DNA from: Niebla homalea
Taxonomy: Eukaryota > Ascomycota > Lecanoromycetes > Lecanorales > Ramalinaceae
DNA: 64,000 nt
Direction of reading: 5' to 3'
Assembly (NCBI GenBank): GCA_019925105.1
Contig: JAHGAU010000010.1
Span: 1,568,471 to 1,632,470 of the forward strand
Below, in pieces: positions 43,620-57,760 of the stretch. The position numbers and the translations under genes are program-made. The notes beneath the pieces are model-generated. The model saw only the letters and a list, made by a program, of their open reading frames with translations. It was not told where the DNA came from and made no database searches. Position 1 is the first letter of the stretch; every line of letters starts with the position of its first letter.

Positions 43620-44335
43620 CCTTAAGGAAAGAATAAACTTGAAATTAATAAGGGTATATCCGTTAAGGAATAAAGATCGTAAAGTTATTAATGAAATATT
43701 CAATAAGTTATATGAATAAAGTAAAATAATTTAAATAAGTTATTTTACCAAATTTAATTACCCCGTATTCGTTATTTAACGCGATTTATTAAAGGGATTT
43801 AAGGGACATATAGTTATCGATATTTACGGATTTAATAAAATTACCGAATCAGATATATACCCGATATTTTTATAATCGGAAACAATCTTAATAATAGCCG
43901 GTTACGTATATATTATAGTAATCAATACGTCCGGATATTTCCATTAATTTTATATTTAAGTTAAAAATCGTTATAAACTTATAGTTATCTTTTACCGTAA
44001 TTAAAAATAATTCAATATCGTTATTATAAGATATAAAGGATCTCCGTTTTACGTTTAACGATAAATTAATAAAATACTTCGTTTTTTTAAAATATTTATT
44101 TATATATTTATTAATAATATTATAATATTCTTTAATACGTTAAAAGAATATATATCTTATTTACGATAAATATTCGGAATATTTAAATAATAAAATATAA
44201 GTTTATTCCCGGAGAAATTATATTTCGGATTTCCTTTAATAAAGTTACTTAAATAATATATAAATAATCTAGGATACTTAATATCTAAGGAGAAGATATA
44301 AGTAATTTAATCCTTAAAATTCTTTTATAATCTTT
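43620..44335 (+). pseudogene. Element B reverse transcriptase remnant
   Basis: Readings in order: VYPLRNKDRKVINE, DLLKGFKGHIVIDIYGFNKI then TESDIYP, FINNIIIFFNTLKEYISYLR, and ISLFPEKLYFGFPLIKLLK. These follow the Ty3/gypsy RT blocks closely. The catalytic YxDD is FINN here: both Asp codons have become Asn (44,113-44,118), consistent with G-to-A changes. Dead enzyme. Confidence 0.85.
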
Positions 44336-45839
44336 ATAATCTTAAAATATATTTAAGTTTTATAGGATGGTTAAAATTATTAATCAAACGTTATATTTAA
44401 ATAGCGGAACCTCTTTAAAATCGGAAAATATTATTAATTTATAATATTAATATAAATAAGATAAAAGGATAAATACGGAAACGTTTATTAATAAGGATAT
44501 TAATTAAAATACCTATTAAAGTAGAGTTAAATGCATATTAATAACTTTAAAAGGTATTTTTAAGTTTAATATTCTTTATTTATTATAATCCAAAACGTAT
44601 TCTATATATCGACCTTAATGCGTTTAAATAAATAAGATTTATAATAATAGTATATTATATTAAAAATAACCTAATAAATGATTTATTTAACGTATTTAAG
44701 GTTTTTAAACGTTTATTTAACCTATTATATTTCTTAATAAGATTTTAAATATAATGGAGTCTTATTATTAACCTATAGAGCTCGAAATCGCAGGGATTAT
44801 ATAGGTAATTAAGAAAATTAAATATATAATAGAATTAAATTATTATATTATTTAAATTATTATTAATTACTCTGTTATTATTTAAATAAAATAATAAATA
44901 TCGCTTATTATTTTAAATATTAATAAACTGAATCTTAGGTTGGTATATATAAATTAATACTTATAAATATTTAATTTTTATATACGTTATAAAGCGGGTA
45001 AGGTAAATACCGTACTAGATACGTTATTTAGATTGTAGAAAATCCTTACTTTATAGGAAAAAAGGAATATAGTATAAAATGGCGTTCTCGATACGTTATT
45101 TATAAGCGAAAATAACTCCAAAAACGTTTTTATTTATAATAATACTTTAATCGAAATAACCAACGATTTTAAAGAACGATTACTACGTAGGTATAAAAAG
45201 GATAAGTAATGGAAATAAATTATTATAATACTTAAAATATTATTTGGTTAATTTAAATAATACGAAATAATACCTTAAAATAATAATATTTCTTCGCTAT
45301 TAAAATAGAATAAATATATATTTTATTTATTAAAGTAAAATGGAGAATTATATTATATTCCGGTAAAAGCCAATATCCACTTTTAACTTAAAGATAACGG
45401 ACTATTATATTACGTATTACCATTTACCGGTAATAAATAATTAATTATTTTTCTATTATTATATTATAATATATTCCGTTTTATATATAATTATTTAAAT
45501 TATAGCGGATATAATAAAACGCTTAATTATTTTTGGGATACCGTTTATATTTAATATATTGGAAAGTATTTTAAAACGTATTTAATATATTGTTTTAAGT
45601 ATAAATTATACCAAATAATAAAATATATATTATATAACTCCTTAAATTTTATCGTTACGCCGTTAATATTATTTTATATATTAACGATGGACTTTATTAT
45701 TAAACTACTTAAGATATGCGGATTATCCGTTTTTTTAATTATAACGGATAAGTTCTTAAAAAGGATAATATTAATCCCCGGTAAAAATATATATGGAATT
45801 AAGGAATAAGTAAATATTGTTATTTGTGAACTTATAAAT

Positions 45840-46500
45840 AAAGATTAAAACGTTCTTCAATTAATTATATTTGATCGTAATAAAAAATTTATATCCTCCT
45901 TTTAAAAAATAATATTCGTTAAATTAAATATTAAGATAATAATATTTATAGCTTATTATTTATAAACGGATAAATAATCTAAGTGAATGTATTAAACTAT
46001 AAAAATAACGTTAAGGTTTTTACTATCCGATCCGGATTGTTAAAATTGGATTGAACTACTATTATTTCTTAATGCGGTATTAAATAACTTAATAAACGCT
46101 ATAATGGGGTTTATACTAAATAAACTCGTATACGGTTTCCGTATTAAGGATAACCTGAATCTATTATAGGATTTACCCGCTAAGGATTTTATATATCTGC
46201 ATATAATTAAAAGAGAAAAGGTTAATAACGTAATTACCTTTATAAACGTTATATTTAAGATTAAGTACGATTCTAAATATAAGGATATTTCATTTATAGT
46301 TAAAGATAAAGTATTCTTTATTTTATATTATAAATATAAAATATAAAATATATACCGGAAATTAAACTTATAACGTATTAAATTATTTCTTATAGTTTAT
46401 AAGGTTAATAACCTTATTTATAAATTAAAATTACTTAAGAATATATTTATATATCTTATTATTTTAATTAATTAATTAAAATTTATACTGAAAAACGATA
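45840..46500 (+). pseudogene. Element B integrase remnant with GPY/F module
   Basis: Plus-strand readings include FDRNKKFISSF (second core Asp), KIIFVKLNIKIIIFIAYYL then TDK and SE (third core Glu), FLNAVLNNLINAIMGFILNK then LVYGF, and finally IVYKVNNLIYKLKL, the GPY/F end. The order and spacing match Ty3/gypsy integrases, with stops where Gln or Trp are expected. Confidence 0.85.
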
Positions 46501-46593
46501 ATCCATATTAAAAATTAATTAATATATATTCTTTACCTATTAAGAATATCTTAAATAATAACAATTCCGATAACGAGGATAACCGACCATATA

Positions 46594-46742
46594 AAATTAA
46601 ACGTTTTTTAAATAAACGGGTTACTCTTATAGGATAGATTAAATACCTTATAAAGTAAAAGGGTTATAAATATAAATATAACGGATAATTCTATATTAAC
46701 TATTTAAATTATATTAATAAATATATAAAAAATTACGACGTA
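46594..46742 (+). pseudogene. Element B C-terminal chromodomain remnant
   Basis: Directly after integrase the frame reads IKYLIK-KGYKYKYNG-FYIN then YLNYINKYIKNYD, where the gaps are TAA codons at the positions of conserved tryptophans. This matches the chromodomain pattern YLVKWKGY...N-W...L.NA...I..Y carried by chromoviruses, which bind methylated histone H3. Confidence 0.75.
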
Positions 46743-48646
46743 ACCATAAAGTTAAACGAGAGAAAATAAATAAGTAATACGATATTTATACCGTAATAAT
46801 ATCTTATAATTAAGGCATCCGTAATGTAAAGAAAACCCCATAATCGTCCCAGGAAAAGCGTCCAGTTTCATCCATTATTATTAAGACGTTATATATTTAT
46901 TCTATTATCGGAATAAATAATACTTATATTTATTTATCTTATATAAATATTATTACGTATGGTAAGAATTCCGGGACGTAAATTTAAATTATTATTACTT
47001 CCTTAAGATAATAATAATAATACTTTCGTCCTTAAAAAACGTAATATCTTACGTCCATTAAATTAAATAAAAATAGTTTATTTATAGTATTTTAGGTTAT
47101 AGTATTTAAATTTATAATTATTATTTAAGGAAAACTTATTTAATGAATATTTTCTTAAATTATTATTTAAAGAATATTTACTTAAAAGTAAAATTATATT
47201 ATTTACTTTATATAATATAATTACCTGTTATTTCCTATTTTTCAATATTAATCTTTTAACCTTTATATTTTATCCGTTTATTATATTTATATATTAATAA
47301 GCGGAATAACTAAGATAAAAAACGATATATTTTATTATTTATTAGATTACGGTATTGATTAATTATAAAAAGCAATTAATATATCCAAGAAAGTTATTGG
47401 ATTAAAACGTTATATGGATAAATAGGATTTATTTATATTGAATAAATTATTTAAATTAACCGCTATAAAAAAACTTAAAATAAAAAATAATAAATTCTTT
47501 TACTTAATATTTAATATTAATAATATATTTATATAACTTAATAATAATATAGACCTTAACGATATATTAACGGTAAAGATTACGGGTTACACTATAGTAT
47601 AAAACCGAAATATTCCTGGTAAAAATACGTAAAACCTTATTATACTTAAATAACTATAAACTTTTAATAAATAAAAGGATATTAAAAGGACTTAAATAAA
47701 TTTTAGTAACTTAATTATTATATGAATTAATTACGTTTTATACTTTATTACTTAGAAGGATACCTATATTTTCTAAGGGTAAAATAGATATCCTTAGGCC
47801 TCCTTTTTAACCGAGCGTATAAAGAAGACCAATAATTGTTTTTTCTGGCTTATTAAGGTACTATATAGATAACGAATAATAGTAATATTAATAATTTCGG
47901 ACCTTAATAGTAAATAATTTAAAATATATAAGAAAGACGTTATAACTTAAGTAAATCGCCTTAAATATATTATCGGGTTAATATAATGAAAATCGACCAA
48001 AGTAAAAAAACCCGGGAGTACAGTAAAACCACTAAGGAAAAATAAGATAAAGGTTATAGTAAAAATCCCTAAAAGTAATAACGTATTACCGTCCTTAAGT
48101 ATAAATATATAAATAGATTTCAATAAATTAATAAATATTATCGTAAACCCAATTAAAGAAAAATAGGAATAAAAGAATAAAATAAAAGTAAAAATATATA
48201 CCATATTTAATTAAAACGTTAACGTATTTATATTATTTTAATTCCTTATAAAATTAAAATCCGTAATTTTAAATATTAAATTAAACGTCCTTATAAAATA
48301 TATTAACCGTATAGAAAATACAATTAAAAGAATAAACTTTAACTTAAAATTTACTAACGGAATAGAAATAATAAAAATATATATAATAAATATAATTATA
48401 ATAATAAATAAGGTCGATATACTGGATATTATATTATTTTAATTAATTACGGACGTGGTCGTAAAATTAAAACTGGAAATACCCATATTAATAAATTTTT
48501 TTGGAGGAAACTACGTAATTATAGAATAATTATAAACGCTATTATTAAATAAAATTGATAAACTTATTAATAAGATTTTTAAGGGTTAAAATAACGGACG
48601 GAATATAATAATAAGGACGTTATCCAATTTTCTTTTATTCGGGCAT
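46743..48646. other. Unassigned 3' part of element B
   Basis: About 1.9 kb between the chromodomain and the right LTR. It includes a hydrophobic minus-strand frame (47,947-48,204) that is most likely chance in AT-rich DNA. A small patch near 46,836-46,880 keeps normal composition. No known domain seen. Confidence 0.5.
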
Positions 48647-48794
48647 TAATAAGGATTTAAAGTTATATTTATCCTATTCTTATAGGATAATAATATATAC
48701 ATAAAGGACAGACTTTAAATAGATAGCCTGTTTGTCCTGGAGGATAAAGATTATATATACCATATACTTATAACAGAGCATGCAGTTCTTATCA
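48647..48794 (+). repeat. Element B, LTR (right copy)
   Basis: 148 bp. The inner (left) part is mutated (TAATAAGGATTTAAAG); the outer (right) part keeps CA/TG (ACAGACTTT, CCTGTTTGTCCTGG, CAGAGCATGCAGTTC) and ends TTATCA. Followed by ATTAA. Confidence 0.92.
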
Positions 48795-50603
48795 ATTAAG
48801 TTCCTTTAATGCTTAACGTTAATCGATCCGAGGTTTTAATTTAAGTTTCTATATTAAAGAATTGCTTCCCGTTTATATATCTTTATTAATTTTAATAATA
48901 CTTTTTATTATAAAAATATTTTACGATATTAAATTAAATATTATCGGAGCTCCGTTTTCATTATTATTTTAATTATTAACCGGACGCTTATCCCGAAGCT
49001 CTTAAGAATATATATTAAGTAAAACCCCCCGAGGATTTAATCCGGCCTTCGTTAATTATAATTTTTTAACCTTAAATCGTAAAGAATTTAATAGGTTTTT
49101 ACCCGATCTTATTTTTCCCTATTTTTTTTAATTTAATTTCTTTAAATAGCCCGCTGATATTAATTAACTTTAACGTTATTTATTAAAAGTTTTTATAAGG
49201 GATTATTATTTAGTAAAAAGTAATTCTTAAATATTATAAAGTCTCCTTTTTTTAAGTTTACGATTATTTACGGCTTTTTAGATTTTAAATATTTTACCGG
49301 AAGTAAGGTTATTATTATTACTTTTATTAATAATTTTTAAAACCGCTTTCTTATATAAAGCTTATTTATTTTATATATTCTTTATTTAATAACTTAAGTC
49401 GTTTATATCCTTAATTATCGGTATATATATTAAGATAATTTCTAATATCTTATCCGGTATAATAAGGAAAGGAAAATACCTGAAATAAAAGAATAAAAAA
49501 AATATTATTATTAATTAATTTCTTTATTTATTAAGCTTAAACTATAAATACTTTACTTTTAATATATTCTTATTTATATTTAACTTTAATTCTTTATAAG
49601 TTAAGATAATTACTTAAAAATTTAAGTTATATATTAAATAATAAAGTTTCTCGGGTTTAAATAGTTTATATTTATCGTTAAAATAAATTAGATTAATCTT
49701 TCGGTTATATTTATTTAATAATATATTTAAGAAGTCCTAAAGTTTATTAAATATATTTCTTTTCCTATTAATATCCTTATTTTTTTTTATCCTTAAAGTA
49801 TTAATAACCGATAATCCATTATTTTCGTTTATTTTACCGCTTTTTAATTTAAGGTATTATATTTAATAATAAAGGGTAAATTAAGTTTAATTATTATTAT
49901 TACGTATTATATGATTTAATTGTTAAAATAGTTTTAATATTAAAGAAGGTAATAATTATTAATAAACCCGTTTAATATTAAAATTATTTATATTAATACT
50001 ATATATATTTATTATAATAATTATCTGTAAATAAAAATAATCCTTTAATATACGTTAAAATAATATAATAATATTTTCTTTATCTTAAGTTACTATATCC
50101 GAAAAGAAAAATATTACAATTTTATTAATTATAAACGGATATCGGAGTTTAATTATTTACGACTTAAATAACTTATATGCCTTTTTAATATTTTTAATAT
50201 TATTTATAAAAACAACGGTCTTTAATATCTTAAATAAACTTATAATTACTTTCAATAAAAAATATTATAAATTAAGTATTTTATTTTTTAAGTTTTAAAG
50301 TTTATTTAATTAAATAAAGATCTCCGGTCTATTTAATAATATACGGATAACCCGTATATTATTTAAAAAACCGTATTTTTCCTTAATATTAAATAATATT
50401 CAAAAATTTAATATTATAAAAACGCTTAAGAATAAAATATTATCCGGTAAGTATATATATAAGATATTAAGTTAATAATACTTTAAACGGAAATCTTTTT
50501 ACTTATATATTAAGTAAAGTTCGTTAATAATTAAAAAATAAAAATTAAAGGTATAAAATTTATATTATAAGATTTCCTCGTTAAAAGCTTTAAAATAAGC
50601 AAT
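48795..50603. other. Degenerate repeat sequence between elements B and C
   Basis: About 1.8 kb of RIP-type sequence with no recognisable motif. Ends with GCAAT (50,599-50,603), the target duplication of element C. Confidence 0.5.
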
Positions 50604-50853
50604 AGAAAAGATGGGAAGGAAGGAAAGAGCAAAAGTGATGAAATAGCAGGTAACAATGGAGTGCAATTGAAGATAGGCCGCAGCCCCTATATAAATTGGT
50701 AAGGTATAAATTATTTATTATCGTAATTTATTATCCCTTTTCCTTTTAAAGTATATATAAATTGATTCTACCCTTAATTAGCCCTTTTAATATTTTTATT
50801 CCTTTATATATTAATCCGTAAGTTTAATATCTTTTATATTCTTTCCCTTTTTA
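50604..50853 (-). repeat. Element C, LTR (left copy)
   Basis: 250 bp. The outer (left) part is almost unmutated (GATGGGAAGGAAGG, AGTGATGAAATAGCAGG, GATAGGCCGCAGCCCC); the inner part has lost CA/TG (AATATTTTTATTCC, TTTATATTCTTTCCC). Confidence 0.85.
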
Positions 50854-53800
50854 ACTCCCTTTATAATAAAGTACTACCCTTAATATTATTATACTTTAAA
50901 TTATATTATACTTATTTATATATATTTTAATTATATATATACCTTTTATAATATCCTTCTAATAATTTAAATTATCGTAAATATAAAAGTTAAAGAGGTA
51001 TTAATACGGTATTAACTTATTTTTACTCCTTTATAATAAATTTACCCCTTTAATATTACGTATTATTAATAAATACTTCTTATTTTTTAATATTATTTAT
51101 ATATATATTTACTTACCTTTTTTATAACCTTATTCTTAAATCTTATTTAATAGTAATAAATAAATATATTAAGACTTAATTTTCTTAAGGATAACCTTTT
51201 AATTTTATTGTTTTAACTTATTAATAACGGTAACCTTAATACTTTATATTTATCTATTTTAAAGCTTAAATTACCTATATTTATATTTTCCCTAAGTATA
51301 ATACGCTTAATCCGTATAAAAGTATAAGGTATTTTATTTTATTTATTAAAAAATTATAAATACCGCTTTTTATAAGGATAAAACCTTATAATTAATTACT
51401 TTTTATCTTACTTTTCTATTTATATATTTTTAATATCTTTTTTAATCCCGTTATTATTAAATATATCTTAAGTAAGTTTATTACGTAACTTTAAGTACGT
51501 TTTAAAAAAACTTAATTATTTAAGTAAATTTTATTTAAATTTTTTTATAGATCTCGATATTTCTTTTTATTAATATATTTAGAATAATATTATATATAAT
51601 TACTTAATTTATATTCATTTATTAATACTATTTCTTTATTAATTTATTATATTGGTATTAAGAAAATAATTAAGGGGTAATAATTTATTATAGTTATTAT
51701 TATTTATATATTATTTCTTAAAAAAATAAAAGAAAGAAGAAAAAAATAAAATAATTATTTATTAGTCTTTAAATAATTCTCTGGCTTTTATATAAACTTT
51801 TTTAACGCTTATTATTATACTTAATAATATTTACCGAAAATATATTCCTTATTATAATCCTTAATATTTACTTTTATTTATTTATATACTTTTCTTTTAA
51901 TTAATTAATATATTAAGTACCCTTAAGGCCGTATTTACTTATAAATAAAATATATTTTCGTATTCTTTTAATAACTTATATACGATTATCCCGATACGGG
52001 TATTTTTAAAAAATATATTAAAAGGGGTTCTTTTTAAATATAATAATATTATTTATTATCTTTATTAAGTTCCGTCTTAATTAATTCCGTTAATAAATAA
52101 AACGTTAAAGGTAACGTTTAATTATTTACTTATTTAATAATCGTACCGTATAACCGTTTATTTTATCCTTTTTATTTATTTACCTTTTTTATTTCTTCTT
52201 ATTTCTTTAAATTCTTTTATTTCTTTAACTTTTTTAATCTTTAATTCTTTTTATATTTTAATTAACTTATCTTAAATCTAATTTAATTATATACTTAATT
52301 ATTAATTATCCTTTTAAGAGTATATATAAATTTATAACCTTAATATCGGTTATTTACTTTATATTTATATTAACTTCCTTATAGTTTTTTCGGATTTTTT
52401 AATTTAAATTATATTAATTAAAATTATTTTTATTATATCTTTATACCTTAAAAGGCGTACCTTAATTATTAACCTCGTTAAATTAAATAGATATATCCTT
52501 ACCGTTATTAAGGTTTATTTGGATATTAATTAAATAATTTACTTAAAGTTATATTTATCGGTTTTTCTTAACTTTAACTTATTTTAATTTTCTTACTTTT
52601 AAGAGTTTCTTACGGTACATATTTAAGTTTATACTTCTTATATACGTAAAGATATTTAAGTATATACCCGGTATTAATAAATTAATAGCGGTTATTAATT
52701 TATTTTTATTAATTATTACCGTATTAAAGGTTTATTAAATAACGCTTATTTAAATTATATCTTTAAGTATTAATCGGGCGATTATAGTTTTTATTTAAAT
52801 ATATATAAATTAATTCACTTTTTAATCGATTATCGTTAATTCCTTTTTATAGATTTTTAGTATCGGAATATAATTTAAATAAACGCTTTTTTTTTAATAC
52901 GTTATATATTATTTAATCTTAATATTAATTATAAATTTAATATAAAAGGTCGTATACGTTTTATAATTAATTATAATTTATAGTTAATTTAATAATTATA
53001 GCTTTAATAAGTATTTTTTATTATATCTTTTATTTTTAATATTTATTTATTATTATTATAGCTTATTCTTAAATTTTAATTATTTAACTCCGTTATTTAT
53101 TTATTTTAATAATCCCCGCCTAATTATTATTTACCGTCTTTATCCGCTTAATTAATTTAACTATCTATATTACTTATTTTTCGTTTATTAATTTAAATAA
53201 CTTTTTTAATTTAAATAATCCCTTTATTAATACGTTAATCCGGCTTTGCCGGAATTATAGGATTATCTCGGTTATATAAGCCTGTTTAACGTAATAAAGT
53301 TTATATAAAATATAACTTATCCCCTTTAAGGATTAATTTTTCGATTAAATCTTATAAATAATTATTTAAGAAAAGGTAATATTACTTACCCAACTTAAAC
53401 TTAATTAAAAATATTTTTAGTTTAAGTTTTATTAACTTTAATTTTAATAAGTTGCCTCTCCCTTTTATATATAAAGTAATTATTAATTAATTTTCCGTTT
53501 AAATAATAAGTTTACCCGGGTTTTTTTATTAATTTTTTTTTTCCTAGGTCCGTTATTTATACTATACGTATGCAGTAGCCTTTACCCGTATCTTTATAAG
53601 TATCTCTTCTTTAATAAGCTTTTCCTTTTATTTTATCCCTATATATATAATAGCCTTTAAGGTCTTTAACTTAAATATAACTCTTTAACCGTTTTCGGCC
53701 AGAATTACTTCCGCGAATAATACGGTTATATTTTAAGGAAAAATTTATGTTTTTTTTTAATTCTATATTGCCGACATTAATAAATTTTATATTTTGGATT

Positions 53801-56479
53801 ATTTTTAATTTTATTACGTTTAATTTATATTATTTAATTTTAACTTTAAATTAAAGTTATTAAATATATTATTATAATTTTAATTTTAATATATGCTTTA
53901 CCGGAAGAATACGTATATAATTATTTACGGATTAAAGTTTTAATTGGTTTTTAGGTTATTTTACCGGCTCCTTCAGTCGCGTTACCGGATTTACCCGTTA
54001 AGTCGCCTCCTTAATAACGGGTCGTTTTCGTTTTAGGTTACGTCCTTATATATATACCGGTCCTCCCGCTCCGTTTTTTCCTTTGCTTTTAAGATAGGAT
54101 AATTAATATAGTTTTATGTTTTATAATTACCGTAATAAAGGATAATATTAAGTTTAATTATCTATTTTTAAAACGTAATCGGGGTTTTAATTACTTATTA
54201 TCTAAAATAGATTTTTTATATATATTAATAGTATATTTTACCCGTATTCTTAACGTAATATTTATAATAGGTTTAATATTTAAACTTATAATCCGTAAAA
54301 AAGGTATCCTTTTAAATAGATTTTTAATATATAACCTTAATATTTAATTATACTTTTATTTATATATTACTTTTAATATACTTTCTTTTTCTTTTTAAGG
54401 AAATATTTTTAATTATAAATAATTATAACTTTTTATAATTTTATTATTTTATAACTTATAATATAATAAATAAAAAATTATAAATAAAAAATTAAAAGTT
54501 TAATATTCTTTTATTTATATTTATTTTCTCTAAATCTTTATTATATTTTTACTTTTTTTCTTTTTTAATTTTTCATTTTTAATTACGTTTATTAAAATAA
54601 TTATTTATTCCTTTTCTTCCCCCTTTTTTTTTTAATTTTTAAATCCGTATTTTCTTAGGATCTTTAATATATTAAAATATAAGAATAAATAAAATGAAAA
54701 TATAAAGGAAATAATATTATATTATTCATATATATTTTTTCCTTTTAAATTATATTATTTATAATTATAGTAATTTTTAAAGGATTAAGGTATTCTCCGT
54801 TTATATTTACCGGATCTTAATTTTCTTTATTATTTCTAGTTTTAACTTATTAAAGGGTTTAAAATACCCAATATACGGTATAAATACTTTAAGATAATCC
54901 TTATAAAATAAGTTAAATATAAAAATTTTATTTATCCTTTTTAATATATATAAAGCTTTATACTTTCCTGTGAAGCCCTTAATAATAAATAATCCGACTT
55001 AGCGGGGCTTAAGTTTCCCAAGATTAAAAATAGGATCTTATCGTATAATTAGCTGTTCTTCCCTTAACGGGTTTTAACCTTATATTCCTTTATTATAATG
55101 TCTTTTTTATCGGTTTTTTATTACGTTTAACTTTTTTTATAATTTTTCCTTAATATTTATTTAATCTATTATAAATCCTTAAATAACTTTATATATTGCT
55201 TTTTTTAAAGGTAGTATTATTCTTTCTATAATACGTATTTTGACTTTTAATTTAATTACGTTACGTTTATATATTATATTTAACTTAACCCCGAAGAAAA
55301 TATTAATAAAAGCGTACCTTAAATATTCAATATATTTTAAGTTAATATTTAATATCGTTAATCTTTTTATTTATATTTAATTATATTTTTATTAAGTTTA
55401 TATTTTCTTTATTATATTTTATTAAATTTAATTATTAAACTCTATTATACTTATTATTTTATATATTATATTCAGTATAAGGATAAACTGGATATTATAT
55501 AACCGGAGGAAACTTCCCATTTTTTTACTTATAAATACCTTTCCGATATCTATATATATCGTAACGGATTTTAAATAATAATTTATATACTCTTTTAACG
55601 TAATGATTATATTTTTTACTTTAATCGATATAATATAAAATAATTATATAAATTATAAAAAATAATCTATTATATTAAAGACGTATTAAAGATCCCTTTA
55701 TGCTTATTTAAAAGGGTTAATAAAGTCCGTTTTAAATAAGTTAAAAAGGGTTTTTACCTTAATTGGACTTAATGGAATTATATAACTTCCGTATATTTAT
55801 TTTATATAAGTTAGGTACCCTTATACGTATTTTATAATATCTTTTATTATATCCGGTTATTAATAATAATATTATAATTTCTTTAATATAATTTTTAATA
55901 AGAAATATCCCGTATTATTATAAACCTCCTTAAGTATTTATATTATTTCTTCTTTTATTAAATATATCGTTTAACGCTTCCCATATCGGTAAAATAACTT
56001 ATTAATAATTAAATTAAATTTATAATTTATAAGTTACTTATTAAATTTAACTTATTAAACTATATCTTTCTCTTTTAACTTTATTTTTATTTTAAGATAT
56101 TTAATAATATTAATATATTAATCGTTATTTTTATAATAAAATAATTCCTTAAGTTTTAATAATTCCGTAAGCTTATAATCGATTTATATATATTTTATTT
56201 TATAATTATTATTTAATCTTATATTATATATCCGTATTAACTTATTATTAATTATCCTTTATAGCTATAATTCTCCTATATTTATTTTTTTCCTTTTATT
56301 TACGTTTTTCCCCGTTAACTTTCCCCCCGTATCTTAAGTTAATTAGCCCTTTAACTATTATATCGTAATTTATATATTATTATAAGTATTAATTCTATTT
56401 TTCTATATTTCTTCGGAGAACTCCTTTAATATAACGTAATATCCTCTTTTATTATTCTTTTAAAATTATATTGTATTAT

Positions 56480-57760
56480 TCTTATTCTTTTATACCTTAA
56501 AGGTTATTTTCTTTATTATTTTATTAAGTACGTAATTTGGATTATTAAATAGTGCCCTTAATAAGTTATCCGCCGCTTTATTAATTTCTCCTTTAATATA
56601 TTTAATTTTAATATATAGCCTTTTTAACTTATTTATTTATTTTATAAAGATATCTTTATAATAATTTATATTTATAAATTTTATAAGTAGCTTATAATCT
56701 ATATATATAATTAAAATTTTTCTTATATTTAATATATAAAAGAATTTTTCTTTAAATATAATAATAATTATTAATTCTCGCTTATAAATATTGTAATTAC
56801 GCTCCGTTTTATTTATTATATATAAGTTATAAATAAGTAAAACGGTATCATTATCCTGGACTTAAGTAATATAGTATCCGGCTTTATATTTTAAAGTATT
56901 AATATATATATAAACCGGTATCTTAAGGTTTTATTTAAATAAAGCTTTAGCCTCCGTTATTATATTTTATATAAATTAAAACGATATATCCTTTAAACTT
57001 TTTTAACTTTACTCTATATTATTAATTAAACGGGTAAATAAATAAGTTATTTTTATAAAGCCTTTAATTTATTTCCTTATTATATTAATAGTACTTAAGA
57101 ATCCTTTAACGTTTTTTATATTTTACGGTACGGGCCAGTTAAGTATCTTCTTATATTTTTTAAATTTAATTTATATATATCCTTTTACCTTATAATCTTC
57201 TTTTAATATTTTAATTTTTATTATATTAATTTTTAACTTATTAAATAATAATTTTAACTTTAATTATAGAATTTACGGAAAAAAATAATCTTTTAAAAAA
57301 ATAAATTACTTTTCTTATATCCCGTATATTTTAAAGATATTATTAAGGTAAAAGGCTAAATTAATAAGGTTATATTCTTTTTTAAGAATAAGGAAAAATA
57401 ACTCCGGATTTAATTTAAAGATAACTCTTAATATAATATTTATAAATTTAGTAAAAACGAATAAAGACGTACGTATTCCTTAAGGTATCTTTATAAGCTA
57501 TAGTTATTTAATATTTAATATATTAAAAATAAAATAATATTAATCGTTAAAATATATTTTAATTATTTAATATTTATACTTTATATCCGTTTAAAAGAAA
57601 GTCTTATATAATAGAATTCCTAATAAATTATATTTTTTTTTATTAATTTTATATAAAATATAAATAATATTTTATATATAAAATAATAATTAAATATAAG
57701 TCGTAATTTAATTTTACCTTCTTTCTTTATAAATACGGAAAATATATTTTATATATTTAT
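56480..57760 (-). pseudogene. Element C reverse transcriptase / RNase H remnant
   Basis: Minus-strand readings: AYKDTLRNTYVFIRFYK (RT region), the NWPVP-type connection segment near 57,130, YKAGYYITQVQDNDTVLLIY, INKTERNYNIYKRELI (RNase H, like E.NY...ERE), IDYKLLIKFI, and KIKYIKGEINKAADNLLRAL (like YIPGK.N..ADALSR). These define a Ty3/gypsy RNase H and its RT upstream. Interrupted by RIP-type stops. Confidence 0.85.

Larger units (their letters stand above)
39797..48794 (+). mobile_element. LTR retrotransposon B (Ty3/gypsy chromovirus type), RIP-degraded, complete ends
   Basis: 8,998 bp bounded by two 148-bp LTRs with the 5-bp target duplication ATTAA (39,792-39,796 and 48,795-48,799). Plus-strand remnants are in Ty3/gypsy order: gag, protease, RT, RNase H, integrase with GPY/F, then a chromodomain. 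About 1.9 kb of unassigned sequence lies between the chromodomain and the right LTR, and 1.1 kb before gag. Frames are broken by RIP-type stops, and the RT Asp-Asp pair reads Asn-Asn. Confidence 0.92.

Noticed and set aside
47947..48204. Hydrophobic 85-codon minus-strand frame in element B
   Set aside because: Lies in RIP-type AT-rich DNA, where Phe/Ile/Leu/Tyr codons arise by composition. No homologue-like pattern, and it runs antisense to the element.
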